DNA of 64,000 nucleotides, taken from contig CAMDWI010000022.1 of NCBI GenBank assembly GCA_945878555.1, positions 1-64,000 on the forward strand. Direction: 5' to 3'. This DNA comes from Klebsiella pneumoniae. Its GTDB lineage: Bacteria > Pseudomonadota > Gammaproteobacteria > Eutrophobiales > Eutrophobiaceae. Within the stretch, counting starts at the first letter, position 1, and every line of letters starts with the position of its first letter. The position numbers and the translations under genes were made by a program. The notes under the pieces are model-generated. The model did not search any database. It was not told the origin of the DNA and was given only the letters and a program-made list of their open reading frames with translations. Of the stretch, positions 1 through 9,502 are shown one piece after another.

Positions 1-210
1 AGACGAACCAAGTCACGTTTTCCGTTATAAGCCAGTGACTAAATAGCCGATACTATTCTCCATACACCACGCATTTTCATGCAAAGGTCATCACTCACGG
101 GAAAATGAAAACCCTATCCATAAATTACATTGCTTTATGGTGATACACATATTATTAGTGTCGCGTTACATGCAACTGCTTACACAACCGTTCAAACTTG
201 TTTACTCCTC
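1..210. other. Left edge, no gene recognised
   Basis: AT-rich stretch at the edge of the window. I see no convincing reading frame, RNA gene or repeat. It lies downstream of the leftward remnant at 211-315, so it is probably intergenic. Confidence 0.5.
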
Positions 211-315
211 ACTATTTTTTCACCACGGATATAGACCGCATTAATCTAGCGCGTATTGGTAATGTCATCCAGCGGATTCGCATCCAGCACGATGAAGTCA
301 TCAATTATGTCGGGT
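211..315 (-). pseudogene. Remnant of an amidohydrolase 3' end
   Basis: This stretch closely matches the last ~105 bases of the amidohydrolase gene at 4446-5687, in the same orientation, with only scattered substitutions. Read on the minus strand it keeps the sense of the C-terminus (FIVLDANPLDDITNTR, then INAVYIRGEK), but the Lys codon AAG between those blocks is TAG here (246-248). No start or upstream body of the gene is recognisable before the HD-GYP gene begins at 474. It is a decayed partial copy, and it makes the signalling operon at 474-4199 flanked by direct repeats of amidohydrolase sequence. Confidence 0.75.
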
Positions 316-473
316 TTGCTCTATTGTAGAATCTCTCAGTACTGTATTTCCTGGTTAATCGCGGCGAGGGCGCCGCCCCTATCACCCACCGCCAGCTTTT
401 TGTGCGCATTCAGCATAGCGGTATTCTGGTTCGCCCTGCAATGGATTCGTATTCATTGGCGTCATCTCTACCC

Positions 474-1553
474 CTAGGCGACTTCACCACCATCCGACCA
501 ATCCGCATGTAAATCATATATCTCCCGAAACTGCTCCGCATCGCGCTTGAATACGGCGAGCACATCCGGATCAAAATGTTCCGGTAGTGTGCGGCCGTCG
601 CCTTCGACGATGATGGAGACGGATTTATCGTGATCGAAGGCGGGTTTGTAGGGGCGTTTTGATCGCAAGGCGTCGTAGACATCGGCGAGGCAGACGATGC
701 GTGCGGCGAGTGGTATCGCCTCGCCCTTTACAGCTTGCGGGTAGCCGCCGCCGTTCCAGCGTTCATGATGGCCCAGCGCGATTTGTGCGCCCATCTTGAT
801 AAAGGGTGATTTGCCACCGGAGAGGATGGCGGCGCCGACCTGGCTGTGGGTCTTCATCGTCTCGAATTCCTCAGTGGTATGTGTGCCGGGTTTCAGCAGG
901 ATGGCATCCGGTATGCCAATCTTGCCGATGTCATGCATGCGGCTGGCAAAGAAGATCGTCTCGTTGAACTCTTTAGCCATCCCGAGTGCGCTGGCCAGGT
1001 GGCGGGAGTAATAACTCATGCGGCTGACATGGGCCCCGGTATCCTCGTCCTTGTGTTCGGCGGCGCGGGTCATTGTCATGATCGTGTCGATATTGCTTTC
1101 ATATAATTCTGCGGTGCGCGCTGCCACTTCATTATTCAGTTGACGGTTGTAGTTATCCAGTAAGTCGTTGTATTCCTTCAGGCGCAGCAGGTTGCGGACG
1201 CGGACCAGCAACTCGGCCCGGTCTACCGGTTTGATGAGAAAGTCCTCGGCCCCGGCATTCAGTCCTTTCAGTCTGGAGGCACGATCATCGAGCGCGGTCA
1301 CCATAATGATGGGGATATTACGGGAGGACGGATCAGCCTTGAGTTGTGCAGCGACCTGGTAACCGTCCATGCCGGGCATCATCACGTCAAGCAACACCAG
1401 GTCCGGCGCTTGTAGCGCCACGGCGGCCAGCGCCTCTTCGCCATTGGCGGCCATGCTGACCCGGTAGGTTGTCAGCTGCAAATAGGCCTGGAGCAGCTGA
1501 CGATTGACGACTTCATCATCGACGATCAGTATATTGATTTCATCCCGGGTCAT
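474..1553 (-). CDS. Response regulator with HD-GYP phosphodiesterase domain (RpfG-like)
   Basis: 359 residues. An N-terminal receiver domain (about 5-125) has phospho-acceptor Asp56 in the [11 protein letters not shown] block and the conserved Lys in LIKPVD. A short linker leads to an HD-GYP domain with His207-Asp208 in [11 protein letters not shown] and the signature [11 protein letters not shown] at 262-272. HD-GYP proteins hydrolyse cyclic di-GMP in the cytoplasm, so the output is probably lowered c-di-GMP on phosphorylation. The start is the ATG at 1553 because it forms an ATGA overlap with the stop of the upstream REC gene; a longer frame to 1601 would overlap that gene needlessly. It is the last gene of a kinase-REC-HD-GYP operon. 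Confidence 0.9.
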   Translation of the reverse strand: MTRDEINILIVDDEVVNRQLLQAYLQLTTYRVSMAANGEEALAAVALQAPDLVLLDVMMPGMDGYQVAAQLKADPSSRNIPIIMVTALDDRASRLKGLNAGAEDFLIKPVDRAELLVRVRNLLRLKEYNDLLDNYNRQLNNEVAARTAELYESNIDTIMTMTRAAEHKDEDTGAHVSRMSYYSRHLASALGMAKEFNETIFFASRMHDIGKIGIPDAILLKPGTHTTEEFETMKTHSQVGAAILSGGKSPFIKMGAQIALGHHERWNGGGYPQAVKGEAIPLAARIVCLADVYDALRSKRPYKPAFDHDKSVSIIVEGDGRTLPEHFDPDVLAVFKRDAEQFREIYDLHADWSDGGEVA

Positions 1554-1951
1554 GGCTTGGCACCTCCTTGTATAGTCTGCGTATTGCTGCCCGGCAACCA
1601 CGTCGCAATAATCTGCCAGAATAGCTTGTAGTCCAGCGGTTTGGATATATAGCCATTACAACCTGCCGCCAGGATACGATCTTCATCACCCTTCATCACC
1701 AGTGCGCTCAGCGCAATCACCGGGATTTCCCGGGTCAGGCTGTCCTGCTTCAGGATCGCCGTGGCCTGCAGGCCGTCCATGCCGGGCAGGTTGATGTCCA
1801 TCAGGATCAGGTCTGGTCGGGTTGTTTTTACCATCTCCAGTCCGGTCTCGGCATCGTAGGCACACATTACGGTATGGCCTATCTTCTTGAGCAACAGACT
1901 GGTCAGTTCCATGTTGGTCAGGTTGTCTTCAATGATTAGCACCTGTGCCAT
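1550..1951 (-). CDS. Single-domain response regulator (CheY/DivK-like)
   Basis: 133 residues forming one receiver domain: acidic pocket IIEDN near residue 8, phospho-acceptor Asp52 in [13 protein letters not shown], a Thr/Ser-type switch region (VIALSALVM) and the Lys in YISKPLDY. There is no output domain, so it likely relays phosphate or acts by protein contact. The DINLPGMDG form is typical of DivK-like receivers that accompany large hybrid kinases. It sits one base downstream of the kinase gene and overlaps the HD-GYP gene by four bases, so the three are almost certainly co-translated. Confidence 0.9.
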   Translation of the reverse strand: MAQVLIIEDNLTNMELTSLLLKKIGHTVMCAYDAETGLEMVKTTRPDLILMDINLPGMDGLQATAILKQDSLTREIPVIALSALVMKGDEDRILAAGCNGYISKPLDYKLFWQIIATWLPGSNTQTIQGGAKP

Positions 1952-1952
1952 A

Positions 1953-4199
1953 TCACGATATCCGGTCTTTTGCTGCCATCGCGCGCCGAACCTCGCCGAT
2001 GAAACGGCCGTGGTTGAACTCGGCCTTGCTCATGACACGGGTCACATGTCCGTTTAACAACGCACGTTCATCAGCGCTGATATCGCTAGCTGTCACTATC
2101 AGCACCGGGATATTGGCGGTGTCGGCAGATTCCTTCAAGGCCTCCACGACATCAAAGCCGGTAACGTCAGGCATCATCAGATCCAGTACGATCATATCCG
2201 GGCGTACCGAGCGCGCAAGCTCGATTGCCTCGCGACCACCGTAGGCACGCACCACATGATAGGACGGTGCAGGCAGATGTTGTGCGACGAGCTCAACCGC
2301 AGCGGGGTCATCATCGACCACCAGCGTGGTAATGGTTCGATCCAGTCCCGGATGCATGCCGAGCTCAGCAAGTGAGGATTGCAGATCAGTACGCGAAATA
2401 GGTTTTTGCAGGACGGCAGAGGCGCCCATTGAAAAGCCCTTACGGCTGTCCGCCACGATGGAGATTATCACTACAGGAACGTGAACCAGGGCAGGGATCT
2501 GTTTGATTCTGGACAGCAACTCCCAACCATCCATGTCTGGCAGGATGATGTCGATTGTAATCAGGTGGACATGGATGGATTGTTCCAGAAATTCCAGGGC
2601 CGCCTCGGCGCTGTTGGTGCGATAGACCTGCATGCCTTCGGTCTGCAACTGCATTCTGATTAGTTCTGCGGCCTGATCATTATCTTCCACAATCAGGGCG
2701 GTGACCTCGCCAGTCGCGGTGTTGGGTATGCCGGCGGTTTGTTGTTCCTCCTCGACCAGCAACCCGGGTACCGCTCTTAATGGCAACCATACTGTAAACA
2801 GACTGCCCTGTCCCGCAGCGCTCTCTATCGACACCGTCCCGCCGTGCAGTTCACTCAACTGTTTGACCATGACCAACCCGAGTCCGGTCCCCTCGAACTT
2901 GCGCGACAGGCCGGAATCAACCTGGGTGAACGGTTGAAATAACTGTTGCAGACCCGTTTCAGAGATCCCTATACCGTTGTCCTCCACCCGGATTTGCAGA
3001 AACGTGCCATCACTGCTGTCGGCCAGCGGAAATATACGGGCAGGCCAGTTGTGACCGGACAATGCGCCTACGCCAGCTCGGGGTACAACGCTCGCACTCA
3101 AACTGACCTTGCCACCATCCGCAGTAAATTTCACCGCATTGGAAAGCAGGTTATAGAGTATCTGCTTGGACTTGCGCATGTCGGCGAGACACAATCCGAT
3201 TTCCTTGCCAATATGCGACTGCAAGCTGATGCGGTGCGTTGCGGCCTTTTCGCGAACGATGGAGAGGCTGTTATGAATCAGTGTCGCCATATCGACCGGT
3301 GCCAGCTCAATGACCATCTTGCCCGCCTCGACCTTGGTCAGGTCCAGAATGTCATTAATCAACGCCAGCAGGTGTTGGCCGCTGCTGAAGATGTTAGTGA
3401 TGTAGCTATGCTGCTGTTCCGTCAGTGGACCGGCCAAACCGTCCTTCAGCACGTCGGAAAAACCGATAATCGCATTCAGTGGCGTTCTTAATTCATGTGA
3501 CATATTGGCCAGAAATTCAGACTTCATCTGGCTGGCCTCTTCGAGCTGGCGGTTTTTGATGGTAATCTCGCGATCACGCTGCATCAGGGTCTCTTCCGTC
3601 TTTATCCTTTCGACCTCCCGCTGCGCAATTTCCTCCATAGCTTTTTTCAGCGCGCGATTGACGTCCTTGACCTCGTGAGCACGGTGCAGCACCTCCGCCT
3701 CCATCCGCTCGGCACGTGCCTCAATCTTTCCCAGTCGGTCCGCGTTTTCCTGATTCGCAGTTTCACGGCTGAGGATATAATCGGTCACGTCCTTGACGTG
3801 ATGTATAATCAGGATGACTTCACCGTTCTGATTGAATACCGGTGTATTGACCGGGCTCCAGTATTTGACCTCGTATTGATCGCTACCATCACGCAACGGG
3901 ATATCATAGCGCTGCACTCCCATGATATCCGGGCAACCTTCGGTGGTGACACGGTTCAGGGAGCTGCGCAGGTCGCTGGTGCCACTGGCGCGGGTATCGT
4001 CGGGATTATCGGGAAAAACCTCAAACAAGCCACGACCGACAATGTCCTCACGACGAGTACCGGTGTTTGTAAGGTAGCGCTCGTTGACGGCGATGATCGT
4101 GTACAGATCATCCGGTTTCAGGATCAGGTAGGCATGTGGACTGGCATCAAATAACGCCTTGTACAGTTCCACAGCCGATAAATTGCTGTCGACAGACAT
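1953..4199 (-). CDS. PAS hybrid histidine kinase with two receiver domains
   Basis: 748 residues and apparently soluble, since no membrane segment is visible. Order: PAS sensor (about 10-140), a long charged coiled coil (about 145-230), HisKA with phospho-acceptor His235 in ANMSHELRTPLNAIIGFSD, an HATPase domain (blocks NAVKFTADGG, DNGIGI, GTGLGL), then two receivers with acceptor Asp in TIDIILPDMDG and VLDLMMPDVTG. The ATG at 4199 is preferred over an upstream in-frame codon at 4241 because a G-rich ribosome site lies just before it (about 4205-4211). Phosphate probably passes to its own receivers and to the REC and REC-HD-GYP proteins downstream, tying a cytoplasmic signal to c-di-GMP. Confidence 0.9.
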   Translation of the reverse strand: MSVDSNLSAVELYKALFDASPHAYLILKPDDLYTIIAVNERYLTNTGTRREDIVGRGLFEVFPDNPDDTRASGTSDLRSSLNRVTTEGCPDIMGVQRYDIPLRDGSDQYEVKYWSPVNTPVFNQNGEVILIIHHVKDVTDYILSRETANQENADRLGKIEARAERMEAEVLHRAHEVKDVNRALKKAMEEIAQREVERIKTEETLMQRDREITIKNRQLEEASQMKSEFLANMSHELRTPLNAIIGFSDVLKDGLAGPLTEQQHSYITNIFSSGQHLLALINDILDLTKVEAGKMVIELAPVDMATLIHNSLSIVREKAATHRISLQSHIGKEIGLCLADMRKSKQILYNLLSNAVKFTADGGKVSLSASVVPRAGVGALSGHNWPARIFPLADSSDGTFLQIRVEDNGIGISETGLQQLFQPFTQVDSGLSRKFEGTGLGLVMVKQLSELHGGTVSIESAAGQGSLFTVWLPLRAVPGLLVEEEQQTAGIPNTATGEVTALIVEDNDQAAELIRMQLQTEGMQVYRTNSAEAALEFLEQSIHVHLITIDIILPDMDGWELLSRIKQIPALVHVPVVIISIVADSRKGFSMGASAVLQKPISRTDLQSSLAELGMHPGLDRTITTLVVDDDPAAVELVAQHLPAPSYHVVRAYGGREAIELARSVRPDMIVLDLMMPDVTGFDVVEALKESADTANIPVLIVTASDISADERALLNGHVTRVMSKAEFNHGRFIGEVRRAMAAKDRIS

Positions 4200-4384
4200 A
4201 CTATACCCCCCACCCTTCAGCGTAGTCGCAGAACCGCGCAACCTTATTACCGCGCTGATACCGGGTGACCTTGTTTATTATTTTTCTTTGATTAAAGGAT
4301 GGTACAATCGTAGAGGAAAATCAACTTAATCAGCAGATATCACATATTTTTACTTATTTGGTATCTGCTGCATTGCAACGCGGG

Positions 4385-4409
4385 CGGGGGCAGACCGGGT
4401 CTGCCCCCG
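4385..4409. terminator. GC-rich hairpin downstream of the amidohydrolase gene
   Basis: A perfect 11-bp stem, cgggggcagac pairing with gtctgcccccg around a cgg loop. It lies 37 bases past the stop of the leftward amidohydrolase gene and upstream of the kinase operon. There is no T-run on either strand, so termination is only a possibility; it may instead be a REP-type palindrome. Confidence 0.45.
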
Positions 4410-4445
4410 TTACTACATTATTACCTGTTTGTTATTTCAGCGTTA

Positions 4446-5687
4446 CTATCTCGCTATCTTTTCACCCCGGATATACACCGCGTTTATCTTGCGCGTATTG
4501 GTGATGTCGTCCAGCGGATTCGCATCCAGCACAATGAAGTCAGCAATATTGTCGGTTTCGATCACGCCAGAGTCTGACAGCCCCAGCAACTCGGCCGAGG
4601 TTTTGGTCGCGGCAACGATCACTTGTGCCGGTGTCAATCCGGCAACAACCATATTCTCCAGTTCCATGTGGTGTTCCCAGAGGACACCACCATCGGTGCC
4701 GAAGGCGGTCTTCACACCGGCCTTGTACAACTTGTCCAGGTTACGCGCCTGTATGCCATAGAGCTTCTGCGCCTCGGGCTTATCGGTGGTGGCGGCCTGG
4801 ATCTTGTCCAGTTCAGCCTGTGGCAATGAACCCTTCAGCCAGCTCATGTCTGCGGCCACACCGCGATCCGGCAAGTTGGGGATCAGGAACACATCAGGAT
4901 GCGTCTTGAACAGACTGACAGTCTCATCATCAATATCACGGTCACGTACGCCGTGGGCAAACACATCAATACCTGCCTTTAACAGTCCCTTCGCATCTTC
5001 CATCGCAAAGATATGGGCAGCAACCTGTATCTTGTTCTTGTGTGCCTCATCGATGATCGCCTTGTAGATGGCAGGCGGCATCTTTTCGAACTGACCTTCA
5101 CGGTCATCCACCCAGATCTTGAGCATGTCGACATGTCTGGCCACCTGCCCATGTACGGCCTGCAAGGCCTCTGCTTCATTTTTCACCCAGATGGGTGCCT
5201 CGGAACGACCCGGCTCCGGCATGGTGATACCACGGCCCGCCGTATAGATGCGTGCGGTGCCCGGTATCATTTCCTCATGCACCTCAAACGGAACATCGGT
5301 GACATCCTGCCCCAGGCTCAAGACTGACCCGACGCCAAAATAGGCCAGTTGTTTTAATTGCTCGATCAGTTTTTCGCGCTCACCGGACAGGTGTTTATGT
5401 GTATCGATAATCGCCGGCATGACCGTCTTGCCTGTCAGGTCTACCCGTGTCGCACCGTCCGGTACGGTCAGTTCACCACGACGACCGACCGCGGTGATCA
5501 GTGCACCCTGCACGATCAAAATACTGTCTTCAATCGGTGCATTACCGTTGCCGGGTATCAGACGCGCGCCTTCAAACACCGTGACCGCTTGTGCCAGTAC
5601 AGATGTGCTGCCGAGACAGACCGTCATCCACATCAGAAATTTGACTGCACCCCGCATTCCGCTACCACGCATTGTGTTCATGCGCAT
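4446..5687 (-). CDS. Exported metal-dependent amidohydrolase
   Basis: 413 residues with a signal peptide ending near residue 34 (VLAQA). After a short beta segment comes the metal-binding His97-x-His99 (IIDTHKHL), further His in AAHIFAMEDAK and FAHGVRD, and the late Asp in FGTDGGV. These are hallmarks of the imidazolonepropionase-like branch of the amidohydrolase superfamily, which hydrolyses amide or related bonds with one or two metals. The substrate cannot be told; the secreted form suggests periplasmic breakdown of peptides or other amides. It lies 51 bases after a rhodanese gene in a same-strand series that starts with the AbgT transporter. A truncated second copy of its 3' end is at 211-315. 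The start has a G-rich site just upstream. Confidence 0.85.
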   Translation of the reverse strand: MRMNTMRGSGMRGAVKFLMWMTVCLGSTSVLAQAVTVFEGARLIPGNGNAPIEDSILIVQGALITAVGRRGELTVPDGATRVDLTGKTVMPAIIDTHKHLSGEREKLIEQLKQLAYFGVGSVLSLGQDVTDVPFEVHEEMIPGTARIYTAGRGITMPEPGRSEAPIWVKNEAEALQAVHGQVARHVDMLKIWVDDREGQFEKMPPAIYKAIIDEAHKNKIQVAAHIFAMEDAKGLLKAGIDVFAHGVRDRDIDDETVSLFKTHPDVFLIPNLPDRGVAADMSWLKGSLPQAELDKIQAATTDKPEAQKLYGIQARNLDKLYKAGVKTAFGTDGGVLWEHHMELENMVVAGLTPAQVIVAATKTSAELLGLSDSGVIETDNIADFIVLDANPLDDITNTRKINAVYIRGEKIAR

Positions 5688-5738
5688 TCCCCCGCTCGTT
5701 GTTGACTGGTTATAAATTAAATTATGGTTTGCCCGGTA

Positions 5739-6533
5739 TTATTTCGTCGCCGCCTTCATCTTCGCCTGTATCGCCGACTGCAATGATTCAAACGTACCCG
5801 GATAATAGTTCACATTATGATACGGCGAATCAGCCATTGCGTCAGCCAGCTTGCGGGCCTGCGCGCCATCGCTGCCGAACAGGATAATCCGGGTATTCAG
5901 ATCCTGTCGTGGTTTTGGTGCCTTGTCGAGCACGCCGGCCTCAATCTGATCGGCAGGTACATTATGTGCACCGGGTATAGATCCTTTGGCAAACTCTTCC
6001 GGACTGCGACCATCGAAATAGACCGCAGTACGATCGACATCAAAAATACGCACCACGCCTTCGAGCTCCATCACGGTAGGACCGCCCATCGTGCGCCAGA
6101 ACGGGATCCCAAGCTGGAATCGACGTACATTGGTAAACCCGGCAGCGACCAGTTTCTTGCCGAGCACACGGCTGGCACCGCAGTTCGGGCCGTTGCAATA
6201 CAGCACCAGCGCCTTTGTCTTGTCTCCACCGAGCAGCTTTTCTACCTCGGCCACATAACCGGCGGCATCCGGTTCCATATCAATATTGTTCGCCCCGGGG
6301 ATATGACCGGCGACAAACTGCTCACGTGCGCGTGAGTCCAGCAAGATGGCGCTGCCATCGATCAGCAATTGTCTGACCTCGGCAATACTGGCCTCCGGTG
6401 TCGGGACGTCTTCACCCATGGTGGCGTTGAGCACGTTTACGTCTTGTGCATTCGTCTGATATGGCAAGAGGCTAACGGACAGTGCCAGCAGCACAGCCGA
6501 CAACCATCCGCTCATTCCTTGTGTATTTCTCAT
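5739..6533 (-). CDS. Exported tandem rhodanese-domain protein
   Basis: 264 residues with a signal peptide (cleavage near NAQ, residue 30). The first rhodanese domain (about 50-150) has DSRAREQF and an active-site loop with Cys113 (LYCNGPNCGAS); a second Cys118 lies nearby. The second domain (about 155-255) keeps the DGRSPEEF and GSIPGAHN motifs, but its active loop reads LFGSDGAQA without Cys, so it is probably inactive, as in many two-domain sulfurtransferases. Location would be periplasmic. The ATG at 6533 follows an AGAGGGGGG ribosome site; a longer frame to 6617 would run into osmC. Co-directional with osmC (23-base gap) and the amidohydrolase. Confidence 0.85.
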   Translation of the reverse strand: MRNTQGMSGWLSAVLLALSVSLLPYQTNAQDVNVLNATMGEDVPTPEASIAEVRQLLIDGSAILLDSRAREQFVAGHIPGANNIDMEPDAAGYVAEVEKLLGGDKTKALVLYCNGPNCGASRVLGKKLVAAGFTNVRRFQLGIPFWRTMGGPTVMELEGVVRIFDVDRTAVYFDGRSPEEFAKGSIPGAHNVPADQIEAGVLDKAPKPRQDLNTRIILFGSDGAQARKLADAMADSPYHNVNYYPGTFESLQSAIQAKMKAATK

Positions 6534-6556
6534 ATGACCCCCCTCTGTTGTTGACA

Positions 6557-6982
6557 TTATGATTCCAGTTTTGCATCCATCGTGATGGTGGCGTTTAACA
6601 CTCGGGATACCGGGCAACCGGCCTTCGCATTGTTCGCGGCAGTCTCAAACGCGGCCTTGTCGGCACCGGGGACCTTTGCGACCACATCCAGATGCACCGC
6701 CGTGATGGTGAAACCGGCCTCCAGTTTTTCCAGTGACAGTGTGGCCGTAGTGGAAATACTTTCCGGTGTGATACCGGCGTTGCCGAGTTGTGCAGACAGT
6801 GCCATCGAAAAACACCCGGCATGGGCGGCGGCGATCAACTCTTCCGGGTTCGTGCCCTTGCCTTCTTCAAAGCGGGTACCGAAAGAATATTGTGCGTTGA
6901 CCAGCAATTCACTGCCGGTTGATACGGTGCCCTTGCCTTCTTTCAGGTTGCCTTTCCATACAGCTGAACCTTTGCGTTTCAT
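6557..6982 (-). CDS. osmC: OsmC-family peroxiredoxin
   Basis: 141 residues, the usual length for OsmC. The two redox Cys are in place: Cys57 in AHAGCFSM and Cys123 in KAGCPVSR. The family reduces organic hydroperoxides in the cytoplasm using a dithiol donor. The opening (MKRKGSAVWKG) and the EGKGTNPEEL block match the OsmC rather than the Ohr subgroup. It sits between abgT and the rhodanese gene on the same strand, so the operon mixes uptake with thiol and oxidative chemistry. Confidence 0.9.
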   Translation of the reverse strand: MKRKGSAVWKGNLKEGKGTVSTGSELLVNAQYSFGTRFEEGKGTNPEELIAAAHAGCFSMALSAQLGNAGITPESISTTATLSLEKLEAGFTITAVHLDVVAKVPGADKAAFETAANNAKAGCPVSRVLNATITMDAKLES

Positions 6983-7022
6983 AATCTACTCCTTACAAAC
7001 AGGGTTTAATAATCAATACACG

Positions 7023-8519
7023 TCAGATAAATACGGATGCGCCCGGACCGATGGGTATACCAAGCAGTATCCACAACAAGAGGAACAGTGACCAGCCGAT
7101 CAGGAACGAGACCGAGTAAGGCAACATAATCGCGATGATCGTCCCGATGCCGGTACTCGGGTCATGTTTTCTGGCAAAGGCGACAACAACACCGAAATAC
7201 GGCATCAACGGGGTAATAATGTTTGTTGAGCTGTCGCCGATACGATACGCGACCTGGGTGGCCTCCGGCGAAATACCCGACAACAGAAACATCGGCACGA
7301 AGACCGGCGCAATCAGCGCCCACTTGGCCGACGCACTGCCGATAAACAGGTTGATAAAGGCAACCAGCGGGATAAACGAGACCAGCAGGAACGACTGGTT
7401 CAGGTGCAATTGCTCCAGCAGTTTTGCACCGCTAATCGCGATGATGCTACCGAGGTTACTCCACGAAAAATAGCTGACGAACTGCGCGGCAAAAAACATC
7501 AACACCAGATAGCCCGCCATTGTCGCCATGTTCTGTTCCATGCCATCGACAAAGTCACTGGTGCGCTGGTAACTGCCGCTGACACGGCCGTAGAGGATAC
7601 CGGCCAGCGCGGCATAAAAGGCAATGATGGTGACGATGCCCTTGATAAAGGGCGAGGTAAGCACGCCGCCAGTCTGCGGATCACGTAACACACCGTCGCC
7701 GGGCAACAAGCCTGCGAGCAGTACGCCCACAAACAGCGCGGTAAATGCGGCGACATATTTCAGTCCGCGCGATTCGGCAGCGGATATCTGCTCACTCTGA
7801 TCCTCGCCGGTATCTTTACTGACGGGCAAACGGGGTATCACCAGTTTCTCGGTGACCCAGGTGCCGAGTAAGGACAGCAGGACCGTTGAAGCAACCATAA
7901 AATAATAGTTTGCCGCCGCAGTGACCTCATAACCGGGCTGCACCAACGCCGCCGCCTCGGTGGAGATACCACCCAGCAAGGCATCGACCGGCCCTATCAA
8001 CAGGTTTGCACTGAATCCACCCGATACACCCGCAAACGCGGCGGCGATACCGGCAAGCGGATGACGGCCCGCACTGGCAAATACAACGGCCGCCAGCGGT
8101 ATCAATACGACATAACCGGTATCGACGGCCATGCTCGACATCACACCGGTAAAGACAATGATAAAACTGAGAAACTGGCGTGGTGCCTTTAATACGGTGG
8201 CCCGCAACATGGCCTTCAACAGTCCGGAGTGATCGGCGATACCGACACCCATGATGGCGACCAATACGGTACCCACCGGTGCAAACCCGGTAAAATTGGT
8301 GACGGATTCAAGCAGTATCCGGTGCAAACCGGCCACGCTGAGCAGGTTGACCGCTGCAATTGTCTTGCCGTCCAGCGGATGAATTACCTCAACGGCGAGG
8401 GCCGCGCAGATTGCAGATACCAGCAACACTGTCAGGCACAGATACACAAATAACATCGCCGGATTAGGTAATTTGTTTCCGGCGCGTTCAATTGAATCAA
8501 GGATGGCTTGGAGTTTCAT
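7023..8519 (-). CDS. AbgT-family transporter
   Basis: 498 residues, almost wholly hydrophobic with about 12 membrane segments. It opens with a short cytoplasmic helix (AILDSIERAGNKLPNPAMLF), characteristic of the AbgT family, and contains the family blocks GFAPVGTVLVAIMGVG and DSSTNIITPLMPYF. Known members import p-aminobenzoyl-glutamate or export sulfonamides as proton-coupled carriers. Here the downstream exported amidohydrolase would fit uptake of an amide such as an aminoacyl or aminobenzoyl conjugate, but that is inference. First gene of the osmC-rhodanese-amidohydrolase series. No strong ribosome site is visible before its ATG. Confidence 0.9.
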   Translation of the reverse strand: MKLQAILDSIERAGNKLPNPAMLFVYLCLTVLLVSAICAALAVEVIHPLDGKTIAAVNLLSVAGLHRILLESVTNFTGFAPVGTVLVAIMGVGIADHSGLLKAMLRATVLKAPRQFLSFIIVFTGVMSSMAVDTGYVVLIPLAAVVFASAGRHPLAGIAAAFAGVSGGFSANLLIGPVDALLGGISTEAAALVQPGYEVTAAANYYFMVASTVLLSLLGTWVTEKLVIPRLPVSKDTGEDQSEQISAAESRGLKYVAAFTALFVGVLLAGLLPGDGVLRDPQTGGVLTSPFIKGIVTIIAFYAALAGILYGRVSGSYQRTSDFVDGMEQNMATMAGYLVLMFFAAQFVSYFSWSNLGSIIAISGAKLLEQLHLNQSFLLVSFIPLVAFINLFIGSASAKWALIAPVFVPMFLLSGISPEATQVAYRIGDSSTNIITPLMPYFGVVVAFARKHDPSTGIGTIIAIMLPYSVSFLIGWSLFLLLWILLGIPIGPGASVFI

Positions 8520-8641
8520 AAGCAGGCAGATTTAATTTCCGTCAGTCAGGCTGATACCAGGACTGACAATAACATTATAAGGTGGCGGATGAAAAGGCCT
8601 GCGATTTGGCAGACAGGAGCGGGACCGCTGTCCCGACACAT

Positions 8642-9355
8642 TCAGAGCAAATTCTGGATAAACTCGCCGTATTGTATGTCGGGGATCCGGTTGTACGGCG
8701 GGAAAAATGCACCGTGTCTGGAGTGCAGGCCATACAGGTAGGTAAAAGGCTCATTATATATGTCATTTGGCGGGGGGTTGTGCCATTGCGACCCGGCGCT
8801 ATTTTTTGCGTAGCGGTGAATCTGCCGGATCGAAACCGGTGTCCTGTCGTCCGCCATTGCGACCCAGTCTGTATTCGAATCAATCACCATCCAGCTTTTC
8901 CGGGTTAAAACCTCGGTGACGGCGTGTGACATCACATCGGACGATAAAAATGAACCCCATGGGCTGGCATTCTGTTCGAGTGCGATAATAAATACATGAC
9001 GGGTCTGAAAACCGGCGTAGTGCAGGATTTTTTCGATCACCCGACTGCGGTCATAACAAAGTCCGGAACCTGACAGATATAACTGCATCGGCTCGCGGCG
9101 CCGACCTTCCGGTACACCTGTATTTCCGGAGGCGATATCGAGGACGGCGTGCTGGACTGCCCTGATGTAAGCCAACTCCGCCTCGTAATCCGCATCAACG
9201 GGCAGCGGGTCAACATCCGCTAGGTACAAGGGGATAGATATCAGGTCTTCTTCCGTCAGGTCGTTATTTACGGCGTTTCCATACAGTAGCGAACTTACCA
9301 TCAGAACCAGAGAGGCAGTTGACCCGGAAACAATTTGCTTGCCTTGTGTAGTCAT
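8642..9355 (-). CDS. Transglutaminase-like superfamily protein, probably exported
   Basis: 237 residues. An N-terminal hydrophobic stretch (about 10-28) looks like a signal peptide or anchor. A Cys-His-Asp triad of the transglutaminase-like fold is visible: Cys100 in SGSGLCYDRS, His144 in SHAVTEVL and Asp159 in MVIDSNTDW, in the usual order and spacing. Such proteins act as cysteine proteases, amidases or transglutaminases. The start is the ATG at 9355, which has a GAGGTGG ribosome site; a longer frame to 9412 lacks one. It stands alone between abgT and the DUF1028 gene. Substrate unknown. Confidence 0.7.
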   Translation of the reverse strand: MTTQGKQIVSGSTASLVLMVSSLLYGNAVNNDLTEEDLISIPLYLADVDPLPVDADYEAELAYIRAVQHAVLDIASGNTGVPEGRRREPMQLYLSGSGLCYDRSRVIEKILHYAGFQTRHVFIIALEQNASPWGSFLSSDVMSHAVTEVLTRKSWMVIDSNTDWVAMADDRTPVSIRQIHRYAKNSAGSQWHNPPPNDIYNEPFTYLYGLHSRHGAFFPPYNRIPDIQYGEFIQNLL

Positions 9356-9502
9356 TATCCACCTCATACCGGTATAACGGACAGGTCGAAAATACGATGA
9401 CTGGACGAACAAATACGTCCATATCCAGACTATAGTCAGTCAGTACCGGGATATCAAGAATACTTTATACTGTCCCCTCCGGGCTGATCAGGCAGATTAT
9501 TG

